DNA of 64,000 nucleotides from Kaistia adipata DSM 17808 (GTDB taxonomy: Bacteria > Pseudomonadota > Alphaproteobacteria > Rhizobiales > Kaistiaceae). The position numbers and the translations under genes are program-made. The notes under the pieces are model-generated. The model was not told the origin of the DNA, searched no databases, and saw only the letters and a list, made by a program, of their open reading frames with translations. Each line of letters starts with the position of its first letter. Position 1 is the first letter of the stretch. The stretch lies in assembly GCF_000423225.1 (NCBI RefSeq), contig NZ_KE383992.1, forward strand, positions 498,971 to 562,970. Direction: 5' to 3'. This document shows positions 17,089 through 24,803 of this stretch, in pieces.

Positions 17089-17901
17089 TCAATCCGAAAG
17101 AGGGTCGTAGTCGACTGCCGTCGCGGAGGACTGGCTCTGGTACGCTGAAGTAATGGGCCGATCGGGGAGCACGACCGGCGGCAGCTGTGGCGGCCGGTTC
17201 GGCGCGGCTGCTGGAGCCGGCCGCATGATCGGCCGGTAACCCGCTGGAAGTGTCGCCGGCGGCGACGCTGTCGAGGTCGGCGAGTGATCGAGAACCTTCC
17301 TTGGCGCGGACGGCTCATACTCAGGCTCAGCCTCGTCGGCTTCGATCTCGATCTCGACGTATTCTCGAGCATCCATCTGACGTATCCGCTCCAGGCGATC
17401 GGCCAGACCCTCGAGGCCGCGCATCGCGACCTGCTCCTCGAACGCCTTCACGCCGACGTGCTTGCCGATCAGCTCGATACGCTTGATGCGGTTGTCGAGT
17501 TTGAGCTTGCGAACGTGCCCGACGTGAGTGCGGCCCTCGCCACGCCCCTCGAATAGCTCGTCGACTTCGATGCCTTGCACCAAGCCTTTGCGCCAGATCA
17601 GCGGCCAGTCGTGGACAGGCTTCAGAGCGCCAGTCTTGCTGTCATAGAGATCGGCAAGATCCGCCTCAGCTTCATCAACGAGACGCTTCAGTACCCAATC
17701 AGCGTCAATCTCCGTCCGCTCAGAACGCGCGAGCATGGCAACGTCGATCGCACCCCGAACGTCGGGGTTCGTCATCAGCCGAGCGCCCTGCTGATTCGCT
17801 GTCCGAGCGCTGAAGCCCGCGCGCGCCGCCGCCTGGGTCGCATTCAGGTCGATCAGATATTCACGAACGAATGCCGCCTGCTTCGGAGTGAGATGCGCCA
17901 T
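17089..17901 (-). CDS. Terminase small subunit-like protein
   Basis: A 270-aa protein starting MAHLTPKQAAFVREYLIDLN and continuing with ATQAAARAGFSARTANQQG. This is the helix-turn-helix signature of the Terminase_2 (small terminase) family, which recognises pac/cos DNA and recruits the large terminase motor. AGAGGA ribosome site. The C-terminal third is Pro-rich. The decisive point is what is absent: no large terminase (Walker A ATPase plus nuclease) exists in the element. In SaPI/PICI satellites a satellite-coded small terminase redirects the helper's motor to satellite DNA, and this arrangement fits that model. The gap 17902-18276 upstream holds a large dyad but no supportable gene. Confidence 0.78.
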   Translation of the reverse strand: MAHLTPKQAAFVREYLIDLNATQAAARAGFSARTANQQGARLMTNPDVRGAIDVAMLARSERTEIDADWVLKRLVDEAEADLADLYDSKTGALKPVHDWPLIWRKGLVQGIEVDELFEGRGEGRTHVGHVRKLKLDNRIKRIELIGKHVGVKAFEEQVAMRGLEGLADRLERIRQMDAREYVEIEIEADEAEPEYEPSAPRKVLDHSPTSTASPPATLPAGYRPIMRPAPAAAPNRPPQLPPVVLPDRPITSAYQSQSSATAVDYDPLSD

Positions 17902-18177
17902 GGGGTCAGGTCCTCTTTGAAGGCGACCCTAGGGTGAAATGGTCGTGCGCTATTCCAGGCGAACCAACATTTGAACGCAGGTGAACCAACATCCGCCGAC
18001 ACGCGGTCCGCGCATCGATCCATCGCCGCAAACAGCCCTCCAGGGCGAGGAATGGCTCGGAAGCGGCGGAAACCAGCAGAATGCGCGATGCCAGCCAGAG
18101 GCGTCAGAGAAGGCAGAAGGCCCGGCAAAATAGAGCGGACGCCCCGGATTGACGTCAATTTCAGGCCTGACAGGCAA

Positions 18178-18280
18178 GTGATGCGCAGTGATGCGCGTAC
18201 CAAACCATTGCACGCGTAAGTCGAAAAATATTCACAGGCATAATATGCAGTGCTCTGGTACGCGCATCATCGCGCATCAC
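18178..18280. repeat. 103-bp dyad with repeated GTGATGCGC arms (candidate replication origin or packaging site)
   Basis: Arms 18178-18212 and 18246-18280 are inverted copies (30 of 35 positions). In each arm the outer 25 bp contain two head-to-tail GATGCGC units followed by GTACCA (the first arm reads GTGATGCGC twice). The 33-bp spacer is AT-rich (GAAAAATATTCAC). The dyad lies between the helicase 3' end (4-bp overlap) and the small terminase gene. Iterated sites beside a helicase gene are typical of a satellite replication origin. A site beside the small terminase could equally be pac or cos. Confidence 0.7.
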
Positions 18281-19818
18281 CATGGCTCGCCGTCGATCGG
18301 AAGCGCTGCCGAGGTCGCATCATTCGCAATATCGATGCCTTCATACATGCGGACCTGTTTCCCCGCGACGCGTGGATTGACGATCCGCAAGCCAGGAACG
18401 GCGGCCCGGAGATCACGGCCGAAGGATTGCAGCGTGCCGGGCTCCTTCCGTCCATTATCGGCACTCCAGTCCCTCCAGGTATCGAACAGGCGCCCCGGCG
18501 TACATTGCAGCCCCGGCTCCACGGTGCACCGCTGCTTGAGAAATGCTCCGATCGGTGATCCCAGCGCCTCCAACTCGGCAATCGCGTCCCTGGCGCTTTC
18601 CGGCTGGAGGAAATAGCCACGACGGCTCAGCCGGAGATATCCCGCTCGAGACCAGTTGAGAATTCCAGGTAGCTCCGGCAGCAACCTGTTCAACAACCCG
18701 CGATCTTCTCGGCCGAAAAACGAATTCTCCATCGTGATAACGATGAACCGGCCCGACAGTGCGCCGCTGGCATCATTCAGGCGGGGGAGTTCGTTCGACA
18801 TGATCACGAACCGCACGCCCAGCTTGCCGGTCCAGGCGGCACGGTGCTTCCGATCGATCGTCAGACTGTCTTCGCCCGAAATCTGAAGCAGGCGCTCGGC
18901 AATGACAGCCTGATCAGCCCGCCCACCAAGGCGCGCATCACCAACAATCGCCACCGACTTTCCGATCAGCGGCTCGATCCCGAAATTCGTCGACAGACCC
19001 GACAAGGTAGGCGCGCCGACGCTCGCTTGGCCGAGCAGCGCCGTCAGCACGCGTGCGATCGTGCCCTTTCCCGATCGCTTCGGGCCGACGATCAACGGGA
19101 TTTTCTGCTGCGAGGTATCCGGCGAGAGCAGATACCCGAACACATCCTGCAATGTTTCGATCGATTGCACGTCCTGGCCCCAAAGCTCGTTGAGGAAGCG
19201 CAACCACTCGGCAGGCTCGGGCGCGTCCGGATCGAACGCCACGCCGGCTGAGTTCAGATTGAAGAAAGACGGCGTCGGCGGGTAGAGCCGGCCCGATACC
19301 AGGTGCAAAAGACCATTCGCGACCGGAGTGAGTTCCGACGCGTGCGGCATGTCGACCGTGCTCAGCCAAGCGGGCGCCTCGACATAGGCCGGCAGATTAC
19401 ATTGTGCTGCGAGCGCGGCCGACACATCACCAACGCGCGCCCGGTTCGGCTGGAACGGCAGCGGATCGCCATTCTTGTCATACCGTCGTGCGTGGTCGAG
19501 ATATTGCCACACGGCCGCCTCGACAGCGGCGCGATCGACCTCGCGCCAGTGCGTTTGCGTCCACTCGTAAAATCCGTCGCGCCAATTTTTCAACGTGCCA
19601 AGATCGCCAGCCATGTAGCGAGCAGCGACCATTTGGCGGGCGCTCGTCATAGGGTCAGCCGGGTCAAGAAATGGCGCGGCCGCGGCGGCAGGCATCAACG
19701 GTTCGGCAGAAAGCGCCAAACCGGACCGGGGCTCCGGCCGCTGACTGTGCCCATACTCATCAGGCGAACCGGCCAAGGGGATTTCAGCGAACCAATCCGG
19801 CGGGTCAAGTTCAGACAT
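18277..19818 (-). CDS. D5/P4-type superfamily 3 helicase (replication protein)
   Basis: A 513-aa product with Walker A GPKRSGKG at 245-252. It is preceded by ETLQDVFGYLLSPDTSQQKI, the segment typical of D5/P4 alpha helicases, and followed by VGDARLGG and RFVIMSNELPRLNDAS. Such proteins unwind origin DNA for phage and satellite replication. There is no recognisable catalytic primase domain at the N-terminus, so priming may come from the host or from the upstream unknown gene. The ATG at 19818 overlaps the upstream gene by 8 bp. The gene ends inside the 18178-18280 dyad. Confidence 0.85.
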   Translation of the reverse strand: MSELDPPDWFAEIPLAGSPDEYGHSQRPEPRSGLALSAEPLMPAAAAAPFLDPADPMTSARQMVAARYMAGDLGTLKNWRDGFYEWTQTHWREVDRAAVEAAVWQYLDHARRYDKNGDPLPFQPNRARVGDVSAALAAQCNLPAYVEAPAWLSTVDMPHASELTPVANGLLHLVSGRLYPPTPSFFNLNSAGVAFDPDAPEPAEWLRFLNELWGQDVQSIETLQDVFGYLLSPDTSQQKIPLIVGPKRSGKGTIARVLTALLGQASVGAPTLSGLSTNFGIEPLIGKSVAIVGDARLGGRADQAVIAERLLQISGEDSLTIDRKHRAAWTGKLGVRFVIMSNELPRLNDASGALSGRFIVITMENSFFGREDRGLLNRLLPELPGILNWSRAGYLRLSRRGYFLQPESARDAIAELEALGSPIGAFLKQRCTVEPGLQCTPGRLFDTWRDWSADNGRKEPGTLQSFGRDLRAAVPGLRIVNPRVAGKQVRMYEGIDIANDATSAALPIDGEPW

Positions 19819-20416
19819 TCGCCAAGGCCCCCGCAATGTTTCTCTGCGGTGACCGGGCCTCGTACCCGACCATCACAGCCGGCGCGTCGGACGGGGAGAG
19901 ATCGAAAAGCCGCTCCTCTGGCAACCCGACCATGCGGCCGATCTTGGCTCGACGCACGATTTCTTTGCGGAGCCCGTACAGATCCACCATCAAGAGTGCG
20001 TGGATTGCACTCCTCAGGCCGTTGGATGCATCCAAGTCGCCATAGATAGCTTGCTCGCGCACATATCGAACTGGAGCATCTGTCTCCAATGTGCGGAATG
20101 ATCCGTTGGCAAACTTGCGCAACAGCGGCCGGCGGAAAGCATCGAACAGAACAAAATTTCCGTTCGTCTCGACAAAAAAGCCGTAGGGCATCAGGTGCCA
20201 CATTGCGCCCCGGTAGCGCGCCTGCTCCACCAAATCGAGTTCGGACATCAAGCGCACGCGATCTGCATCGAGCTTGTCATCGATCATCCAGAGCCCGAGG
20301 GGATAGCCGGGCCCCATGTGGATCTCACGATCCAGCAGCCATTCGCCGATGTGTTTCAGTGACGCATCGATCGGGAAATTCGAGATCTTTGATGTATTGG
20401 ATGGTCTAATGGCCAT
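19811..20416 (-). CDS. Element protein of unknown function upstream of the helicase
   Basis: A 201-aa protein starting MAIRPSNTSKISNFPIDASL, placed at the second of two close ATGs because AAAGGGCG is correctly spaced for it. I recognise no domain. It contains GPGYPLGLWMIDDKLDADRV and YGLRKEIVRRAKIGRMVGLP segments. Being directly upstream of, and overlapping, the helicase suggests a replication accessory such as a primase-like or origin-binding factor, but there is no motif evidence. Confidence 0.55.
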   Translation of the reverse strand: MAIRPSNTSKISNFPIDASLKHIGEWLLDREIHMGPGYPLGLWMIDDKLDADRVRLMSELDLVEQARYRGAMWHLMPYGFFVETNGNFVLFDAFRRPLLRKFANGSFRTLETDAPVRYVREQAIYGDLDASNGLRSAIHALLMVDLYGLRKEIVRRAKIGRMVGLPEERLFDLSPSDAPAVMVGYEARSPQRNIAGALANV

Positions 20417-20451
20417 CGGCATCGCCCTTTCGGGTTTGCTTCGGCGGCGTT

Positions 20452-20517
20452 TGTTGCTATTGTCGCAACACCATTTGAATTTTGACTGCGCCGCCCGGTT
20501 TCTCACGAAGCCGGGCG
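20452..20517. promoter_or_regulatory. Operator-like palindrome and GC stem-loop between alpA-like gene and next gene
   Basis: TGTTGC-N7-GCAACA at 20452-20470 is a perfect dyad 36 bp upstream of the 20416 gene and could be an operator. The stem CGCCCGG (20492-20498) pairs with CCGGGCG (20511-20517) and is followed on the plus strand by TTTTCTTT. As a terminator it would act on rightward RNA, for which no gene is seen; on the leftward RNA it may attenuate. The role is unclear. Confidence 0.4.
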
Positions 20518-20542
20518 TTTTCTTTGCCCGGCAAGATCGGAT

Positions 20543-20773
20543 CTAGGCGGCAGCGCTTGTTGAATTCCGCGGCGCGGAAATGATGCTCTCCGCCCATCGA
20601 TCAAGCTCAGCAACGTCGTAGAGCACGCCGCGAGCACCGACCTTCCGGAAAGCCGGTCCACCCCCGATCACAGCAAGCTTGGCGAGAGTGCCTACAGTCC
20701 GGCTGATGCCGTGACGCTCACGGAGATACGACGATGCGTCGGCGCGAGTGAGCCGAAGTGGACGCTGTTCCAT
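20543..20773 (-). CDS. AlpA-like excisionase/regulator
   Basis: A 76-aa helix-turn-helix protein starting MEQRPLRLTRADASSYLRER, with GGGPAFRKVGARGVLYDVAE and LDRWAESI, the layout of AlpA/MerR-like excisionase proteins. In P4-like satellites AlpA stimulates integrase transcription and excision. The ATG at 20773 has GAAAGG at the right distance. The integrase lies upstream in the same direction, with DUF3800 in between. It is the first gene of the long leftward operon. Confidence 0.75.
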   Translation of the reverse strand: MEQRPLRLTRADASSYLRERHGISRTVGTLAKLAVIGGGPAFRKVGARGVLYDVAELDRWAESIISAPRNSTSAAA

Positions 20774-20788
20774 GGTCATGCCTTTCAA

Positions 20789-21140
20789 TTAATGGACACG
20801 ACCTGACAAGGATCACGCGAATGGTTGTGGCGTCCTCCAGCCGAATATCGAGGCAGTCCGAAACGACCGTAAAATGCGAACCCATTTGCGACACTTCGCG
20901 AGCGTCGCAGGCCCTGCCCTCGGCCACGCGCCCGATATCCACAGCCCCCTTAGGGACACCCTGCATAACGGGTACAATATCTAGATGACACTTGACAAAA
21001 GACCGGACTCGGTCCTGTGCAGCTTGACAACCGCGTCAGAAGCGCTACCTTTCCCCACGAAAAGTCGCCCTGCCTCGCCGAACTGTCACCGGATGGTGTG
21101 CGTGCTTGACAGTCGTCAAGATAGGCAGGTGGGGCGCAAC
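20789..21140. promoter_or_regulatory. 352-bp gene-free control region with repeated CTTGACA motifs
   Basis: CTTGACA occurs on the plus strand at 20991-20997, 21023-21029 and 21105-21111. The last copy is half of the dyad CTTGAC-AGTC-GTCAAG (21105-21120). An 81-aa frame at 20718-20966 overlaps the AlpA-like gene and is not supported. The repeats lie upstream of the leftward operon and may be binding sites for the AlpA-like or another regulator, or -35 boxes. No clean -10 box could be paired with them. Confidence 0.45.
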
Positions 21141-21752
21141 CTACTTAAAATCCCAGACATCTTCGATCTTTTGCGACAGTATCTTGCGCCATCGTTGGGC
21201 ATCAGATCTGTCTTCGCGGAATGATCGCGCAATAGCTCCAGTACACATATCTGCGAGCTGTACGAGATTGTCGCTTCGTGAATCTGCAAAGACGAATTTC
21301 TTTATTGCGCCCTTCTCGGTGTGTCTCCGCAAATAGGCGCTAAGCTCGTTTCTAAACGACCTATCCCCGGAACCATCCAGAATAACTCTGGCCCCCTTTA
21401 AAAGGCCATCGTCAAATTTCAACATAGACTTTACGAAAAACTTATAGAACATCTCTTTGTCTGTTCTAAGTTTTTCACTATAAATGCGCTCTTTCTGAAC
21501 TACCAGAGCCCTGACGCAGAAATCGAAGCGCGTCACAGTCTCGAAGAATGCGTCTCGTACGTAGTCACGACTGTCACTGAACTTGAATTCAGGGAATACT
21601 TTCAATTCCTGCGCCAGCTGCCTGATACTCTGACCAGTCAACACAGATTGTTCCAGGTCACGAAAAGCGACCAGGCACACGACAAAAGTTGGCGATGACC
21701 CCTTCAGCAATTTGAAGCCAGGGTCGCCCGACTCATCGATGAATACCAGCAT
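21141..21752 (-). CDS. DUF3800 domain protein
   Basis: A 203-aa protein starting MLVFIDESGDPGFKLLKGSS. It contains FPEFKFSDSRDYVRD and the C-terminal FADSRSDNLVQLADMCTGAI, matching the acidic residues of DUF3800, which is thought to adopt an RNase H-like fold. The biochemical role is not established. It is strikingly AT-rich compared with its neighbours and sits as a single cargo gene between the integrase and the AlpA-like gene. This is a position used for defence cargo in P4-like satellites, so a phage-interference role is possible but unproven. A short hairpin (21753-21768, GTGGC-N6-GCCAC) touches its start. Confidence 0.8.
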   Translation of the reverse strand: MLVFIDESGDPGFKLLKGSSPTFVVCLVAFRDLEQSVLTGQSIRQLAQELKVFPEFKFSDSRDYVRDAFFETVTRFDFCVRALVVQKERIYSEKLRTDKEMFYKFFVKSMLKFDDGLLKGARVILDGSGDRSFRNELSAYLRRHTEKGAIKKFVFADSRSDNLVQLADMCTGAIARSFREDRSDAQRWRKILSQKIEDVWDFK

Positions 21753-21801
21753 GTGGCATCATCGCCACACGCAAAGTTGAACTCAAGAGCTTTCTTGCCC
21801 T

Positions 21802-23058
21802 CTAGCGTTGCATCATTTGCCGATGGATGTCTCTCGAAACGCTGTCAGCCGCGGCGACAAGCACGGCGTCGAGCCGATGCACGTACAGGCTCGTGACTGA
21901 TCCACCGACGTGACCGATCATGGCGCCAATTGTGCTATCGGCATATCCGAGATCCCCGGCCACCGAAGCAAATGAGTGGCGCATAGTGTGCGGGGTGACG
22001 CCCTCGATTTCCGCTCGTGCCATCAGCCGAACCCATGCGCCGGCCAGTCCACGATAGGCGCCTGACTTCCGAAGCCCCGGCAGAACGTAGGGATTGCCAG
22101 GCACACGCAGAGCGCGCCGCAGCACCTCAAATGCCGGTTGCCCAACCGGCCGTACCGATGCGCCTGACTTGCTGTCCCTGAGACGGAAGCAGCCGCCCGC
22201 CTCGTCGACTTCAGACCATTTCAGATTTTCGATCTCGCCTAGCCGACACCCGGTCAGCGCGAGCAGCCAAGCCCCTGTAATCGCCTGCGGCGTGTCGTAC
22301 TGACCTTCCTCGCCGGTGAGCGCCTCCCGCAGGCGTCGGTACTCGTCGGCCGTCAGGCGGCGCTCACGCTTCTTGTCTGCCGGCAGCTTGACGCCCTGAA
22401 CTGGATTCGACGCAATCAGGCCCAGATCGGCCGCATATGTCAGGATACCGCCCAGGAAGCCTGTTGTGCGGGCCGCGGTCCCTACTCCACCCTTCACCTC
22501 GACGCGCGCACCATTCTTCCCGGAACGGTTCTTGATCGCCGTCTTGCCGGCCGCAACATCGTGAACGAATTTCACGATGTCCGCCCGTTGCAGGTCCATC
22601 ACCAGCTTGGAGCCGAGGAGAGGTTTGATGTGACGGGCGATCCGGCCGCGGTCGATCTCGATCGTCGAGCGCTTCTTTGGATTGCCACGCCGGCCGAGGA
22701 TCAGTCCCTTCTCTGCCGCCTCCATGTACTGGTCGCAGAGCTCTGCAACCGTCAACGACTTGCGGCGCGTCTTGCGCTCAAGAAGCGGATCCTCCTTCTG
22801 GAGCACCACGCCGCCCATGGTCTCGATCGCGAGCTTTCGCGCTTGTTCCGTAGTGATGGCGCCATGCGCGCCGATAGTCATGCGCCGACGGCTGCCATCG
22901 CCTGAGCGATAATCAACAAAGTATGTCCGGCGGCCCGTCGGGTGCACATAAACGCCGAAGCCTTTGAGATCTGAGCACCAGATCGTGAACTGCTTGTCGC
23001 GCGGTTCCGCCCGGTCCACGATGGCTTTGGTGAGTTTTCCGGTGAGTTTTGTCATCAT
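21802..23058 (-). CDS. int: P4-type tyrosine integrase
   Basis: A 418-aa site-specific recombinase. The N-terminal DUF4102-type arm-binding domain reads KAIVDRAEPRDKQFTIWCSD, then LKGFGVYVHPTGRRTYFVDY. The catalytic domain has LLALTGCRLGEIENLKWSEV (Arg), HTMRHSF (H-x-x-R) and the nucleophile region SVTSLYVHR (Tyr). It reads away from attR, which lies about 165 bp upstream. The ATG at 23058 is preferred; a GTG at 23085 is possible. Its first codons contain two GGTGAG units (in KLTGKLTK) that may also be arm sites, so the integrase could repress itself. It ends about 50 bp before DUF3800. Confidence 0.93.
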   Translation of the reverse strand: MMTKLTGKLTKAIVDRAEPRDKQFTIWCSDLKGFGVYVHPTGRRTYFVDYRSGDGSRRRMTIGAHGAITTEQARKLAIETMGGVVLQKEDPLLERKTRRKSLTVAELCDQYMEAAEKGLILGRRGNPKKRSTIEIDRGRIARHIKPLLGSKLVMDLQRADIVKFVHDVAAGKTAIKNRSGKNGARVEVKGGVGTAARTTGFLGGILTYAADLGLIASNPVQGVKLPADKKRERRLTADEYRRLREALTGEEGQYDTPQAITGAWLLALTGCRLGEIENLKWSEVDEAGGCFRLRDSKSGASVRPVGQPAFEVLRRALRVPGNPYVLPGLRKSGAYRGLAGAWVRLMARAEIEGVTPHTMRHSFASVAGDLGYADSTIGAMIGHVGGSVTSLYVHRLDAVLVAAADSVSRDIHRQMMQR

Positions 23059-23100
23059 TTCTCGCCCGCGACGTGAGTAGCTCACAATACGCTCACCACG
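23029..23100. promoter_or_regulatory. Candidate right integrase arm-type sites
   Basis: GGTGAG occurs at 23029-23034 and 23041-23046 (12 bp apart). The dyad GTGAG-TAG-CTCAC is at 23073-23085, and CTCACC at 23092-23097. The block 23079-23100 resembles 7042-7063 near attL. These sites overlap the 5' end and promoter region of the integrase gene. Confidence 0.4.
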
Positions 23101-23222
23101 AAATCGGAAACAAGGCCCATCACCGGTAGTCTCGGTCCATCCTAACTCGGCATAAATCCGGCAGAAACCAGCCGTTAATTCAACTCAGGTCAGTTTGGGT
23201 AGCGTCAGGAAATCAACTTCTG

Positions 23223-23250
23223 CCTGCCGAAGGAAGGCAGCCACTACGAC
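23223..23250. repeat. attR: right direct repeat of the integrated element
   Basis: 28-bp copy of 6967-6994 with one C for T at 23244. It re-enters the comM frame at LPKEGSHYD, so a crossover within the 21-bp identical core recreates intact comM. Confidence 0.93.
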
Positions 23251-24540
23251 CTGCCGATCGCGCTCGGCCTGATGGCCGGGCTCGGCGTCGTGCCGGGCGA
23301 GATGCTGCGGGACTTCGTGGTGCTGGGGGAACTTTCGCTCGACGGCACGATCGCGGCTGTGGCCGGCGTGCTGCCGGCGGCGATCGGCGCCAATGCGATG
23401 GGACGCGGCCTGATCTGCCCCGCCGCCTGCGGCCCGGAGGCGGCCTGGGCCGGCGGCGGGATGGAGATCCTCGCGCCGCGCAGCCTGATCGCCATCGCCA
23501 ATCACTTCAAGGGTACGCAGGTGCTGACGAGGCCCGAGCCGGCGCTACGCCAGGACGCCGGATCGCTAGCCGACCTCGCCGATGTCAGGGGCCAGGAGAG
23601 CGGGCGCCGCGCGCTCGAGATCGCCGCCGCCGGCGGCCACAATCTGCTGATGGCCGGCCCGCCCGGCGCGGGCAAATCGATGCTGGCGAGCCGCCTGCCC
23701 TCGATCCTGCCGCCGCTGATGCCGAGGGAACTGCTCGAGGTCTCGATGATCGCCTCGATCGGCGGCGAGCTCTCGGGCGGCAAGCTGACCGACCGCAGGC
23801 CATTCCGCGCGCCGCATCATTCCGCCTCGATGGCCGCCATGGTCGGCGGCGGGCTGCGCGCCCGGCCGGGCGAAGCCTCGCTCGCCCATCACGGCGTGCT
23901 GTTCCTCGACGAACTGCCGGAATTCACGCCGCAGGTGCTCGATTCCCTCCGCCAGCCGCTCGAGGCCGGCGAAGTGGTGATCGCGCGCGCCAACCACCGC
24001 GTCAGCTATCCCGCCCGTTTCCAGCTCGTCGCCGCGATGAACCCGTGCCGGTGCGGCATGGCCGGCGAGCCGGGCCAGAGCTGCGCGCGCGGACCCCGCT
24101 GCGCCGCGGACTACCAGGCCCGCCTCTCCGGGCCGTTCCTGGACCGGATCGACATGCGGATCGAGATTCCCGCCGTCACCGCAGCCGACCTGATCGGCGC
24201 GTCGGCCTCGGAAGCGAGCGCCGCCGTCGCCGCCCGCGTGGCGGTGGCCCGCGCCATCCAGGCCGAACGCTATGAGCGGATCTCGACCGGCGCGGTCGGC
24301 ATCAACGCCCATTGCGGCGCCGCGCTGATCGAGCAGGTCGCGGCGCCGGACGCCGCCGGCCTCCGCCTGCTGCAGGACGCGGCGGCGGCGCTGAAGCTTT
24401 CCGCGCGGGGCTATCACCGGGTGCTGAAGGTGGCGCGGACGATCGCCGATCTCGCCGGTTCGGAGGAGGTCGGGCGCGCGCATCTCGCCGAGGCGATCGG
24501 ATACCGCATCGGCGGCGAGCGCGTGCTGGCGGCGGCCTGA
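23223..24540 (+). pseudogene. comM: comM (yifB) 3' fragment with AAA+ core
   Basis: From the attR repeat the ComM frame continues LPIALGLMAGLGVVPGEMLR. It includes Walker A GPPGAGKSMLASRLPS, FRAPHHSASMAAMVGGG, Walker B HHGVLFLDELPEF and the zinc-ribbon-like MNPCRCGMAGEPGQSC. Joined to codons 1-72 from the left fragment it gives a ComM of normal length, about 511 aa. No promoter or ribosome site is evident before the first internal ATG (23272), so the fragment is probably silent while the element is integrated. The cell would then be expected to be poorly transformable. Confidence 0.95.
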
Positions 24541-24803
24541 GTTCGCGCGAGCGCGGATGCCGGCTCGCGTGACGTCGCGCCTGGAACATTTCATGTGACG
24601 CCGATGCCGGTTCGCGGAAAGCGGACCCGGAATGGCGAAGGATCGAGCCGGAGCGAATCACCCGGGCGCCGATGCCGTTTTCCGCTCTGGCCGGCCGACG
24701 AGCGTGCCGCTTCGCCGTCCCGCGCAAGGCGGCGCCGGACCCTTCGTCACCAAACTGTCGGAGAGCTGTGCTTCAGTCCTCGCAGAGGATCGAAGAGACC
24801 CGG

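Larger units (their letters stand above)
6967..23222. mobile_element. 16.26-kb integrative phage-satellite-like element in comM
   Basis: The element is bounded by the 28-bp repeats at 6967 and 23223 and interrupts comM in frame. It carries a tyrosine integrase next to attR, DUF3800, an AlpA-like regulator, a D5/P4-type helicase, a small-terminase-like protein, a winged-helix protein, two virion-type proteins of 895 and 1254 aa, an RHH regulator, a PrtN-like activator and a Fic/antitoxin pair. I see no large terminase, portal, protease, capsid, tail-tube or fibre gene. All leftward genes from AlpA (20773) to 9373 look intact and several overlap by 4-14 bp. A phage satellite explains this better than a decayed prophage, but the latter is not excluded. 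Confidence 0.85.

Noticed and set aside
17950-18213. An 87-aa leftward open frame in the gap between helicase and terS
   Set aside because: It starts inside the inverted repeat and has Trp/Pro/Arg-rich, non-family composition; the dyad explains the sequence better.
20718-20966. An 82-aa leftward open frame upstream of the AlpA-like gene
   Set aside because: It overlaps the AlpA-like gene by more than 50 bp, lacks a clear ribosome site and resembles no protein.
6967-23222. Gene transfer agent or tailocin cluster
   Set aside because: No head, tail-sheath, tail-tube or portal genes are present, and integrase plus att repeats show a mobile element.
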